53,442 nucleotides of DNA from Roseovarius sp. (lineage in GTDB: Bacteria; Pseudomonadota; Alphaproteobacteria; Rhodobacterales; Rhodobacteraceae): assembly GCA_026709325.1 (NCBI GenBank), contig JAPOTF010000056.1, forward strand, positions 1 to 53,442. The letters run 5' to 3'. This document shows positions 35,543 through 43,875 of the stretch, piece by piece. Made by a program: the position numbers and the translations under genes. Each line of letters opens with the position of its first letter. Position 1 is the first letter of the stretch. The notes under the pieces are model-generated. The model ran no database searches. It saw only the letters and a program-made list of their open reading frames with translations, and was not told the DNA's origin.

Positions 35543-36373
35543 TCAAGCCACTCCTTTCGCCTTCAATACCGCTTGGCCAGGTTTTGTCCGCACTGATCGA
35601 AAAACGCCGGTAGTCCACATACGGGTGGGATAGCCATCCTCGGCAACCTTGGCCTCGATGTGGTCGCATTCCTCGCGCTCGATCAGTGCAAACTTGATCC
35701 GATCACCTGCTTTAACAAGCGCCAAACGGTCTTCGAAGGCCGGCAGTAATCGGGTTTTGTCCCATGTTGGCATTGGTGTTCGGACGAAGATTTGACAGCC
35801 ACCGGGAGTCGTTTGATCCGGGTAAATGCATGTTGCTGAACCATTAATTCCGATTGCGCCTTTAGGCATCCACATGCGAGGAGGATTGCGCTTCGGTGCA
35901 GCAAGCCGAGATCGAAGGTCCGGAGGCATCAACGAGTGCAATCCTGGCAGGAAACCAAGGGCGGCACCCCAATATTCCCTGGCGGGATGCAAGCGCTTCA
36001 GGCGGTCACGGCCTTCCAGCCAGTTGAGCTGGACAATCAGGTTTTGATCGAGGATTTCCCCGTTGAATGTCTTTTCGCGATAGTTTTCGATGCACTCGGC
36101 AGTCCAGGGATCAAAATATAACGCCGGTACATGGCAAATGCGACTGTTGAACTCGACATCACAGTCTCACTCATCGAGCTCGGACATCATTCAGTTCTTG
36201 CACCGTGTCGGAATAACCGTTACGAGTTCGACAAAGCCATCAATGCGCACTTCCCGCATCGCCGCCGCGCGGGAATGAGCGATAAAGTCTGGTCCGAAGC
36301 TCATTTCATTGCCGGGCTCGGCCTCCATCATCGCGTCGCCGGCGGCTCGAAAAATTGGAAGCCCGTGTATCAC
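35543..36373 (-). pseudogene. pxpB/KipI, second copy, frameshifted
   Basis: A GTG start at 36373 behind GGGAGGG begins HGLPIFRAAGDAMMEAEPGN, SFGPDFIAHSRAAAMREVR, DGFVELVTVIPTR, then stops. The neighbouring frame resumes near 36165 with CHVPALYFDPWTAECIENYR, LHPAREYWGAALGFLPGLHS, then PKGAIGINGSATCIYPDQTT, PGGCQIFVRTPMPTWD to 35543. The break removes the link between the N- and C-domains. It lies between pxpC2 and intact pxpA2, so the second module has lost its B and C subunits. Confidence 0.78.
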
Positions 36374-36390
36374 TGAAGCCCTCCCATGCC

Positions 36391-37128
36391 TTAAACCAAC
36401 GACGATGAAAGCCGATCTTTCAATGCTGCATGAACAGCCTTGGCGACATCCAGGGCTCCAGGCGTGTCGCTGTGGACGCAAATCGTGTCCGCGACAACAT
36501 CAACCTCCACACCATTGACGGAAGTGGCTTTGCCTCGCTTGAGAGCCTTCTCGACTTTGTCGGCCACCAAGGTTTTATCGACCGCTTCATGGGCCATTGA
36601 AATTATCTGACGACCTTCATCATCATAATCCAAATCCGCATAAAATTCGCAGGCGAATGGAACTCCTCTGTCCGTGAACACGCGTGACATTTCGCAATTC
36701 GAGTATCCAATAACAGGCAGTTCCATCGACACGGCAACATCTGCAATCGCTTCGGCAACATGAGTTTCGTTTTGCGCCATTCCAAATAGTGCGCCGTGGG
36801 GTTTGATGTGACTCATTTTGACGCCTTCCGCCATGAGGAAGGCGTTCAAAGCGCCACACTGGTAGTGAACCATCGCAGCGACATCCTCACGGGACATTTT
36901 CATGACTCGCCTTCCAAATCCCTCCCGGTCGGGCAACCCGGGATGCGCCCCAATTCCTATCCCCGCTTCCGCTGCCTGCTTGACGGTTTGCCACATCGTT
37001 TTGGGGTCGGAAGCATGGAAACCGCAGGCGATATTTGCGTGTGTTACGAAGGGCATACAAGCGGAGTCATCACCAAAACTGTAGAGGCCAAAGCTCTCGC
37101 CCATGTCGCAGTTTATTGTTAACGGCAT
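36391..37128 (-). CDS. pxpA: 5-oxoprolinase subunit A (LamB/YcsF family), copy 2
   Basis: A 245-residue second PxpA, clearly distinct from copy 1. Motifs are INCDMGESFGLYSFG, HANIACGFHASDPKTM, GIGAHPGLPDREGFGRR, HIKPHGALFGMAQNE, EFYADLDYDDEGRQI and ICVHSDTPGALDVA. Start 37128 (MPLTINCDM) is supported by AGGAGA 8 bases upstream. Its normal partners downstream (pxpB2, pxpC2) are pseudogenes, so it may use the subunits of the first cluster, or be on its way out. It is divergent from a GntR regulator. Confidence 0.92.
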   Translation of the reverse strand: MPLTINCDMGESFGLYSFGDDSACMPFVTHANIACGFHASDPKTMWQTVKQAAEAGIGIGAHPGLPDREGFGRRVMKMSREDVAAMVHYQCGALNAFLMAEGVKMSHIKPHGALFGMAQNETHVAEAIADVAVSMELPVIGYSNCEMSRVFTDRGVPFACEFYADLDYDDEGRQIISMAHEAVDKTLVADKVEKALKRGKATSVNGVEVDVVADTICVHSDTPGALDVAKAVHAALKDRLSSSLV

Positions 37129-37312
37129 GTTTGTTTCTCCTGTTGGCAAAGCTATCCATAGTTTTTAAATTTTTCACGTGCGCGACGTGTTGAAAAAATA
37201 CAATATATCATGTACGATTGAAAAGGATAAAATGGTTTATCTTTGCAACTAGCTGTGGCACGGTTTTCGATTGCGGAGAGTGACTATTCATGTATGGCGA
37301 AAGGTCATTGGG
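37129..37312. promoter_or_regulatory. Divergent promoter region pxpA2 / GntR gene with two palindromes
   Basis: Contains CACGT-GCGCG-ACGTG (37175-37189; 5-base arms flanked by T-run and A-run) and the symmetric TACA-ATATATCA-TGTA (about 37199-37214). The latter shares ATATATCATG with the operators upstream of the aminotransferase and GroEL-like genes. Both are plausible binding sites for the GntR protein encoded alongside. Confidence 0.4.
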
Positions 37313-37963
37313 TTGGCAGAGAAAATTGAGCGCACGACTCTCGCGGAAAAGGCGTATCAACAGCTGCGAGCCGGTCTGGCTTCGGCGACTTTTGGGCCGG
37401 GTGAAGTTCTAAAGATCAGGTCGTTGGCCGATCAGTATGGAATATCGCCGACGCCAATTCGAGAAGCTCTTCAACGCCTGGTTGCGGAAAATGCGTTGAA
37501 GGCACAGGCCAACAGATCCTTTTCTGTGCCGATTTTAACCCGTACGCGATTTGAAGAGATAATAACAATGCGGATGGCGTTGGAGCCGATAGCCTCTCGC
37601 CAGGGGATGGTCGCGCTGAAAAAGCGAGACATTCGCGAATTGGACTTGTTGACCGAAGACATGTATAAGGCAATAAAAAAATCCGATGTTCGAATATATT
37701 TGGAAGGGAACCGTCAATTTCATTTTATTATCTATGAAAAGTCGGAATCTCCGCTATTGCTTGGCGTAATCAAAGATTTGTGGGTCTTGGCCGCCCCATA
37801 CTTCATACATCTCTTCGCCGAAGCGGCCTATGTCGAGCAGTGCAATGATTGGCACCGCCGTATTTCCAGGGCCATAAAAGATGGAAATGCCGATGCGATG
37901 GCAAAGGGCATCTGCGATGACATCAGCGCAGCGCGAGATACACTTCTCAAGCATATGGACTAA
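37313..37963 (+). CDS. GntR-family transcriptional regulator, FCD (FadR) type
   Basis: About 217 residues. The N-terminal winged helix (AEKAYQQLRAGLASATFGPG, then LADQYGISPTPIREALQRLV) is the GntR domain. The C-terminal helical FCD domain shows RMALEPIASRQG, GNRQFHFIIYEKSESPLLLG and NDWHRRISRAIKDGN; the Asp/His residues there normally bind a metal and effector. The start is uncertain: TTG 37313 has AAAGG at good spacing, while GTG 37280 and TTG 37271 would lengthen it. It is divergent from pxpA2 and convergent with the polyamine-type transporter operon. It is the prime candidate to bind the TGATATATCA sites at 43644 and 45468. Confidence 0.88.
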   Translation: MAEKIERTTLAEKAYQQLRAGLASATFGPGEVLKIRSLADQYGISPTPIREALQRLVAENALKAQANRSFSVPILTRTRFEEIITMRMALEPIASRQGMVALKKRDIRELDLLTEDMYKAIKKSDVRIYLEGNRQFHFIIYEKSESPLLLGVIKDLWVLAAPYFIHLFAEAAYVEQCNDWHRRISRAIKDGNADAMAKGICDDISAARDTLLKHMD

Positions 37964-37989
37964 ACGTTCGTCGCTGGTTTCCGCGCCAT

Positions 37990-38838
37990 TCAATCCTTGT
38001 CGAGTTTGACAAAAAGCAGCCAAAAGAAACCTCCAAGGATCGGAAGCGTTGCAAACAAGACAATCGTCGCGAGGGAGAAGATGATTGGCACTTGAGATTG
38101 CTGTGAAGCTGCCATCATCCAGTTCCAGACAGGCATGGTCGCTTCGGTTCCGCGCAAGAACGTCGAGCGAAGAATTTCGTTAAACGAGAGCAGGAAGCCG
38201 AACAACCCGGCGCCGACAATGCCGGGCCGCAATATGGGAAATTCCACGTCCCAGAAGCGTCGCCATGAACTGGCGCCAAGATCTTCGGCGGCTTCAAGTA
38301 AACGATAATCAAATCGAACGGCGATGACCAACACCATCATTAGCGAGAAGGGCAGCGCCCACACCACGTGACCAAAGAACACGGCCCAATACCCAAGCTT
38401 AAGGTCCAATACGGTGCGGAAGGCAATGAAAAGCGCCGCGCCCATGGACATTCCAGGTACGAAAAGTGGGATGATGGCAAAGAGAACAAGCCCGCCCGGT
38501 CGCCGCGCGCGCGGTATGGCTCTTCCAACGGCGGTCGCGAGGATCATGCACACGATTGCCACGAGAGCGCCGATAATTATCGACGACGCGAAGGGTTCCA
38601 GCCATGCAGGGTTCCGAGTCAGAGCCCGATAATGCTCAAGCGAAAGAGGATATGGCACACCTGACAGTGGCCTGGAGCTGAAAGACATGACTGCGAGCCA
38701 GATCAACGGCGCATAGGTTAGTGCAATCGCGAAAATCCCGCAGGCTTTTGCAAAGACCTTCCAGCCATTGACTGCCACGTATCTACCGGTTGAGAACTTG
38801 CCGGCTTCCGATTTAAGAGGAATTCCCGCCATGTTCAT
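37990..38838 (-). CDS. ABC transporter permease, PotC (polyamine/opine) type
   Basis: A 282-residue permease of the spermidine/putrescine family with six predicted helices. After TM1 it shows APLIWLAVMSFSSRPLSGVP, and the EAA loop is EAAEDLGASSWRRFWDVEFP, which docks on the ATPase. Start 38838 overlaps the upstream permease stop as ATGA; the longer frame runs into that gene. With the second permease, SBP and ATPase it completes a PotABCD-like importer. The ligand could be a polyamine or an omega-amino acid. Confidence 0.88.
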   Translation of the reverse strand: MNMAGIPLKSEAGKFSTGRYVAVNGWKVFAKACGIFAIALTYAPLIWLAVMSFSSRPLSGVPYPLSLEHYRALTRNPAWLEPFASSIIIGALVAIVCMILATAVGRAIPRARRPGGLVLFAIIPLFVPGMSMGAALFIAFRTVLDLKLGYWAVFFGHVVWALPFSLMMVLVIAVRFDYRLLEAAEDLGASSWRRFWDVEFPILRPGIVGAGLFGFLLSFNEILRSTFLRGTEATMPVWNWMMAASQQSQVPIIFSLATIVLFATLPILGGFFWLLFVKLDKD

Positions 38839-39737
38839 GTGTGCATCTGCCTGAAAATGTTTTCGATATTGGCTGCGCGGCGCACGACAAGAACAACGCA
38901 AACAAGAATGACGGCCAGTAAAACAATGACAAAGGCCGATAGTGCCGCGACGACTGGATATCTCAAGGCGGTATACGCGCTTTCTATTGAGTGGCTGAGG
39001 AGGTTTACAAATCCTCCGCCCAGCATTCCAGGTTCAACCCAAGCGGCCAGAGCGGGGCCAAGTGTGATGACAATGCCGGCGAGGATTCCCGGCAACGAGA
39101 GCGGGATGATAACGCGTCTCAGTGTTTGGGCCGGGCTCGCGCCGAGATCATTTGAAGCGTTGATCAAATCGTCGTCAATGAGAGATATAACGAGAAAGAT
39201 GGGCAGGAACATCGTCGGGAAATACGGCGCTATCATGCCAAAATGCACCGAAAATTCCGAGTAGAGAAGCCAGTCAATTGGTTCAGAGATGACGCCCAGC
39301 TGCATCAGGGCGGTATTGACTCCTCCCGCTTGCCCCAATATCGCGCGCCAAACAATTGACCTGGAGGATAGGTCCAGGAAAAAGGGAATTGTCAAAAGAG
39401 CTAAAAAAACGGCTTTGGTTTCTTTTGACTTGCAGCCTTTGGCAAGCCAAAGCGCGAACGGAAATGCCAAAATCAGCTCGATTAAAGTCACGGTGACCGC
39501 GATCCGCATCGTTCTCAGCGCCACCTCAAATCGTCCAGATTCAAACAGCGATATCCAAGTCTTCAATGACGGATCGTATACCGTCATATAGCTTCGTGTT
39601 TCGAAGAAGCTAAATGCGAGCAGCAACAGCAATGGCGCGATCACGAGAATCGACCACAGCACGATGAATACCCGGACCGTCCACGTTACAGAATCGGCCG
39701 ATAAAATCGTCGAAACTCGGAAAATCTTATAAATCAT
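38835..39737 (-). CDS. ABC transporter permease, PotB type
   Basis: About 300 residues with six hydrophobic segments. IAPLLLLLAFSFFETRSYMT follows TM1, and the EAA-type loop is INASNDLGASPAQTLRRVII. LLTIPFFLDLSSRSIVWRAI is the usual PotB TM region with the conserved R..W. The start at 39737 (MIYKIFRV) is the best available ATG but has no clear ribosome binding site; the longer frame runs into the hairpin after the SBP gene. It couples to the PotC-type gene by an ATGA overlap. Confidence 0.86.
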   Translation of the reverse strand: MIYKIFRVSTILSADSVTWTVRVFIVLWSILVIAPLLLLLAFSFFETRSYMTVYDPSLKTWISLFESGRFEVALRTMRIAVTVTLIELILAFPFALWLAKGCKSKETKAVFLALLTIPFFLDLSSRSIVWRAILGQAGGVNTALMQLGVISEPIDWLLYSEFSVHFGMIAPYFPTMFLPIFLVISLIDDDLINASNDLGASPAQTLRRVIIPLSLPGILAGIVITLGPALAAWVEPGMLGGGFVNLLSHSIESAYTALRYPVVAALSAFVIVLLAVILVCVVLVVRRAANIENIFRQMHT

Positions 39738-39758
39738 TGATATTAAATGATTTAAAAT

Positions 39759-39796
39759 CAGGTGCGCCGCCCGGGGAGAGACTGGCGGCGCACCTG
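39759..39796 (-). terminator. Intercistronic hairpin after the SBP gene
   Basis: Perfect 13-base inverted repeat CAGGTGCGCCGCC (39759-39771) and GGCGGCGCACCTG (39784-39796) with a 12-base loop. It begins 14 bases after the substrate-binding-protein stop and ends about 20 bases before the permease start. On the minus strand it is followed by ATTTTAAAT, not a clean U-run. Such hairpins commonly protect the binding-protein mRNA and reduce downstream expression. Confidence 0.7.
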
Positions 39797-39809
39797 CCAT
39801 GAAGATCGA

Positions 39810-41012
39810 CTATGCGTTCAGGAAACGCTGCCACTCTTCTTCCATGACGGTTGAGTTATCCGGCGTTGTGGTGGAAACGAATGGTTTGGCGAATTTGCGG
39901 TCAATCTTCTTTTGATTGGCAATCAACCCGTCAATTTCCTCCTGCGACCAGCCGTTGTTCTGTGCATACTCAACACCCAGATCCAAGTTGGGTCCGGCAT
40001 ACCCGCGATCGCGCGCCTGCAGCGCCCTGTATTCGCCATCCAGGAAATAGTTGAGCACCTTATAGATCGCATCCATGTTGTCGCGGTCTGCGGCCTGCCG
40101 CGCAATATAGGCGCCATGCCCCCATTTAAAATAGCCCTCATCGGTATAGGCGTAGAATACCGTATTCGGACCAAGGACTTTGTTGGCTTCCTTGGTGGCC
40201 GGCTCCCAGCAGTTGATCATATCGACTTCACGGTTCGTCAGTAGTTGGATCTGCTCTTCGAACGCGGAATGAAGAGTTCTGAACTGCCCTGCCTTCTTGC
40301 GTTCGATCAGGAAATCTACAACCTGCCTGGCTTCGTCTTTGGTCATGTCAACGACATTGTCAATTTCGATCTTGCCGTTCGCTTTCAGGTACAGCGCGGC
40401 AACCGGAAACGAATATGTCCAAGTCTGATCATAGGCTACCCGCCCGCGTGTGGTGTCGCTGTTGAAGAACATGGCCCAGGAAATATCCTCCTGACCGTCC
40501 GCGCTGGCCCCGATTGCTTCAGGGAAGTATCCAAAGCTGTCGGCATTGCCGATCACCGGAACACCGTATTGCCTGCCATCGCGACTGGTGACAACGGCCG
40601 AGCGTTTCCAATCATCGGATGTGCGATCCCAAAGTTTCAACTCCGGGTGATCTTCCTCAATTTCGAGATAGACGCCCTGTGGGCCAAGAATGTCTTCCGT
40701 TCCCGATTCAAAAATGAAGATATCCACTTCATCGCCCAGCTGTGATGCAACCACGTCTCTCAGAAAGACGCCAACGGAGTTGTTGGTGCCCGTAAACTCC
40801 ATGGGAACACCAATGGAATTCTCCATGATGCTCCAATCAAGCAGCTGAGCCGTCGTGACGCCATACGCCCTTACCGGTGCCGTCGCGGCCATTGCAGGTT
40901 GACCACCTGCGGCGAGTGTCGCAGTGCCAACAGCTCCGGTCGCCGCCAGGCCCTTGAGCATATCTCGTCGGGTAAGGTCTGTTTGAGATTTGATGCCAGA
41001 AAAGTCTTCCAT
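39810..41012 (-). CDS. ABC transporter substrate-binding protein, PotD/spermidine-type, Tat-exported
   Basis: A 400-residue periplasmic protein. The N-terminus has a twin-arginine signal (TRRDMLKGLAATGAVG) followed by AMAATAPVRAYGVTT. The mature part shows SGTEDILGPQGVYLEIEEDH and CWEPATKEANKVLGPN, as in extracellular solute-binding family 1 (PotD-like) proteins. AGGAGGAAG upstream fixes the ATG at 41012. It delivers its ligand to the PotB/PotC-type permeases. The ligand is not readable; an adjacent omega-aminotransferase hints at polyamines, beta-alanine or lactam-derived amino acids. Confidence 0.87.
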   Translation of the reverse strand: MEDFSGIKSQTDLTRRDMLKGLAATGAVGTATLAAGGQPAMAATAPVRAYGVTTAQLLDWSIMENSIGVPMEFTGTNNSVGVFLRDVVASQLGDEVDIFIFESGTEDILGPQGVYLEIEEDHPELKLWDRTSDDWKRSAVVTSRDGRQYGVPVIGNADSFGYFPEAIGASADGQEDISWAMFFNSDTTRGRVAYDQTWTYSFPVAALYLKANGKIEIDNVVDMTKDEARQVVDFLIERKKAGQFRTLHSAFEEQIQLLTNREVDMINCWEPATKEANKVLGPNTVFYAYTDEGYFKWGHGAYIARQAADRDNMDAIYKVLNYFLDGEYRALQARDRGYAGPNLDLGVEYAQNNGWSQEEIDGLIANQKKIDRKFAKPFVSTTTPDNSTVMEEEWQRFLNA

Positions 41013-41051
41013 CGATCTTCCTCCTGTTGGTTCCATATTTTCAAGTTGGCA

Positions 41052-42200
41052 TTAGGGTGCGGTGACAACACAGTCATCTGGATGCCACGACACCGTTGAG
41101 ATTGAGCTTTTTCGATTTGCCCGATCCCAAATTCGAGCTCTCATTGGTCCAATTTCCGTTTGCAGGTGCTGGTCGACATATTTTCCTCGATAGAGTGTGG
41201 AGCCGGCGGAACACTTCAGAGCGTTGTCTTCCGCATGGTTTTCAGCGCCTTCCAGCTTCAGGCGCTCAGCTCTAATGGCCGCAAAGGCTTTCTGACCGAT
41301 CAATGGAGCCTGGTGACCGCTCCATCGGCCGTGGAAGCCGTGTCCATTTACTTCAACGGAAACACGTTCATCTGAAATCTCTTTCAAGTGGCCTTCGAAG
41401 ATGTTTTCAAAGCCCATGAACTCGGCGGCGAATGCGCTGTTCGGGCGATCAAACAGATCTTCAGGCGTGCCGATCTGCACTATTTCGCCGTTACACATCA
41501 GCGCGATGCGATCACTCATCGTGAGAGCTTCCTCCTGGCTATGTGTAATATACACAAACGTCATTCCAAGCCGACTGTGGAGTCTCACAAGCTCTTCCTG
41601 CATCTGCTGGCGCAGTTTCTCGTCAAGCGCGCCGAGCGGTTCATCGAGAAGAAGAATTGCAGGTTGAGTTACGATTGCCCTTGCCAGGGCAACGCGCTGG
41701 CGTTCGCCTCCTGAAAGTTGTGAGACGCGGCGATCGGCTTTTCCATCGAGTTTCACCATTTCAAGCGCTTCGAGCGCCCGTTTCGCCCGATCCGCCTTCG
41801 GCATGCCTCTTACACTGAGCCCATATTCGACATTTTCCTGAACGGACATGTGCGGAAACAATGCATAGTTCTGAAACACCGTCGTGCAATTTCTATGCGC
41901 AGCCGGCACGTGTGCCACGTTTGCGCCTTCGATGGCTATTACCTCGGCGCTGGTGGCGGTTTCGAGTCCCGAGATGACACGCAATATCGTTGTTTTCCCT
42001 GAGCCGCTCTCGCCGAGAATTGTGAGGAATTCACCTTTGTAGGCGGTCAGCGAAACGTCGCGCAAGGCCTTTACCGCGCCATAATTGTGGCTGATATGTT
42101 GCAACTCGAGCATTGCCGAGCGCTTGCTTTCTTGTTCATCGATCATGTTTTCCGCGAAGCCATGTGTTGTTTTAAGCATGGGACCGCCGTCAGGTGACAT
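41052..42200 (-). CDS. ABC transporter ATP-binding protein, PotA type
   Basis: A 382-residue ATPase with Walker A LGESGSGKTTILRVI, Q-loop VFQNYALFPHMSVQENVEYG, signature LSGGERQRVALARAIV, Walker B ILLLDEPLGALDEKLR, and an H-loop in FVYITHSQEEALTMSDRIAL. A C-terminal TOBE-like regulatory domain of about 120 residues follows. Start 42200 was chosen because GGGAGA lies about 5 bases upstream and the longer frame lies wholly inside the aminotransferase gene. It overlaps the aminotransferase stop by 11 bases. Confidence 0.9.
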   Translation of the reverse strand: MSPDGGPMLKTTHGFAENMIDEQESKRSAMLELQHISHNYGAVKALRDVSLTAYKGEFLTILGESGSGKTTILRVISGLETATSAEVIAIEGANVAHVPAAHRNCTTVFQNYALFPHMSVQENVEYGLSVRGMPKADRAKRALEALEMVKLDGKADRRVSQLSGGERQRVALARAIVTQPAILLLDEPLGALDEKLRQQMQEELVRLHSRLGMTFVYITHSQEEALTMSDRIALMCNGEIVQIGTPEDLFDRPNSAFAAEFMGFENIFEGHLKEISDERVSVEVNGHGFHGRWSGHQAPLIGQKAFAAIRAERLKLEGAENHAEDNALKCSAGSTLYRGKYVDQHLQTEIGPMRARIWDRANRKSSISTVSWHPDDCVVTAP

Positions 42201-43611
42201 TGGGTCTCTCCCAAGGCGTGGAGTCATTGCGCGCCAGTTTGTCTGCCACGACATTGAGTGCCGAGACAAGCTTATCAACGATCTCATCGATTTCCGAATT
42301 GGTAATCGTCAATGGTGGCGAAAATGCCAAGATGTCGCCGCCTTGCAGCGCTCGCGTTATCAGCCCCTGGTTCAGCGCTTCCGCATAGACCGACTTCGCG
42401 ACGCCCATGGCTGGCGCGAAAGGTACATGTCGATCCTTGGAGGCCGACAACTCAACTGCCCCGATGAGCCCGTGCCCGCGCACATCGCCAACCAGAGGAT
42501 GAGAACCGGCCCGCGATTTGAGCTGGGCCTGCATATGGGAACCGGCGTCAGCGGCGTTTTTAACGAGGTTTTCTCTTTCCAGAATGTCCAGGTTTGCAAG
42601 TGCCGCCGCTGCCGGGATTGGATGCGCGCTGTAGGTGTAGCCGTGTCCGAAGAAACCTATTTCGCTTGATCCCGACTCCAGCCCCTTGTAAACGTCAGCA
42701 TTCACCATGCAGCCGGAAAGTGGTTGATAGCCGCTGGTAATGCCTTTCGCGATTGTTATGATATCCGGCCTCAGATCGAATACTTGGCTGCCAAACATCT
42801 TTCCAAGGCGACCAAAACCGCAGATGACTTCATCCGCCACGAAAAGAATGTCGTTGGCTTTCAGGATTTCCTGTACGCGCCGGAAATATCCGTCAGGCGG
42901 GACGATCACCCCTCCAGCTCCCATGATCGGCTCCGAAATGAATGCGGCGATAGTTTCCGCACCCTCTCTCTCGATAGTTTCTTCAAGCTCGGCAATCAGC
43001 CTGTCGACGAACTCCTCTTCGCTGACGCCGTCGCCTTTGGCCCAATAGTAGTGCGGCGCACTTAGCCTCACCACATCAAACGCCGGCAAATCAAATGCCT
43101 TGTGAACGCCTTCCAGCCCAGTCAAGCTGGCAGAGGCAACCGTCACCCCATGATATGCACGTGAACGAGCAAGGATTTTCTTTTTCTTCGGTTGGCGCCT
43201 GGCATTGTTGTAGTACCAGACGATTTTGACCGCCGTGTCGTTGGCGTCGGAACCAGACGTGCCAAAGAATATTCTTTTCATGTTCACGGGAGCCATGTTC
43301 ACTACCCGTTCGGAAAGGAGTGCCGGTGGAGTCGAAGTCATCCCCGCAAAGGCTTGGCAGTAGGGCAGTGCCTTGGCCTGTCGAGAAATTGCATCGGCGA
43401 TCTCGCTTCGACCGTACCCAATGTTCACGCACCACAAACCGGCAAGCCCGTCAATGTACTCCTTGCCATTGTTATCCCAAAGCCGCGTCCCCTGCCCTCG
43501 CTCAATCATCAGCGGACCCGAAGAGGCCAGGCTCTTCAAATCGGTAAACGGATGAAGATGGTAATCACGGTCAAATGCTTCCGCGTTCAAATTATGACCA
43601 TAGAAACTCAC
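42190..43611 (-). CDS. Class III omega-aminotransferase (pyruvate-dependent type)
   Basis: About 473 residues, class III PLP aminotransferase of the beta-alanine/putrescine:pyruvate type. Key blocks are HPFTDLKSLASSGPLMIERG, GLAGLWCVNIGYGRSEIADA, the phosphate-binding FFGTSGSDANDTAVKIVWYY, SRAYHGVTVASASLTGL, the DEVICGFGRLGKMFGS aspartate and the PLP lysine in IITIAKGITSGYQPLSG. The GTG start at 43611 has GGGAGC upstream; a TTG at 43626 is the alternative. It heads the transporter operon and has the palindrome ATGATATATCAT 33 bases upstream. It would transaminate an omega-amino acid or diamine brought in by the importer. Confidence 0.9.
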   Translation of the reverse strand: MSFYGHNLNAEAFDRDYHLHPFTDLKSLASSGPLMIERGQGTRLWDNNGKEYIDGLAGLWCVNIGYGRSEIADAISRQAKALPYCQAFAGMTSTPPALLSERVVNMAPVNMKRIFFGTSGSDANDTAVKIVWYYNNARRQPKKKKILARSRAYHGVTVASASLTGLEGVHKAFDLPAFDVVRLSAPHYYWAKGDGVSEEEFVDRLIAELEETIEREGAETIAAFISEPIMGAGGVIVPPDGYFRRVQEILKANDILFVADEVICGFGRLGKMFGSQVFDLRPDIITIAKGITSGYQPLSGCMVNADVYKGLESGSSEIGFFGHGYTYSAHPIPAAAALANLDILERENLVKNAADAGSHMQAQLKSRAGSHPLVGDVRGHGLIGAVELSASKDRHVPFAPAMGVAKSVYAEALNQGLITRALQGGDILAFSPPLTITNSEIDEIVDKLVSALNVVADKLARNDSTPWERPNVT

Positions 43612-43643
43612 TGGCTCAGCTCCCAAAATATGATGTTTGACAT

Positions 43644-43655
43644 ATGATATATCAT
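43644..43655. promoter_or_regulatory. Palindromic operator upstream of the aminotransferase
   Basis: Perfect 12-base palindrome ATGATATATCAT. Its core TGATATATCA recurs upstream of the GroEL-like gene (45468-45477), and a related ATATATCATG lies upstream of the GntR gene. The sequence and size are typical of GntR/FCD sites. Confidence 0.5.
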
Positions 43656-43690
43656 TTTATGCGCATGAAAACCCCTTATATGCCTGTTCC

Positions 43691-43875
43691 GGCAATTCCC
43701 GCCAGTTTCCCTTTTCCGCAAACCATCCCTCCCTCCATGAAAACCGACATTAAATGATTTTTTGCCGCACAGGTCGAAAATCCCTTGCAAAACCAGACAA
43801 AAAGTCCACGAGAAGCTTTTTCAAAAACCTCGCAACCCATTGGGTAATTTAATAAAAAAGCTATCGGAAATTGCC
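43691..43875. repeat. MITE-like element, copy 2, with ITRs and target duplication
   Basis: A 185-base element homologous to 9456-9640 in reverse orientation. On the + strand it begins GGCAATTCCCG and ends CGGAAATTGCC, 11-base inverted terminal repeats with one mismatch. It is flanked by the 5-base direct repeat GTTCC (43686-43690 and 43876-43880), as expected for a target-site duplication. It encodes no conserved protein. It lies at the 3' end of the GroEL-like gene and supplies that gene's last codons and stop. Confidence 0.7.
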
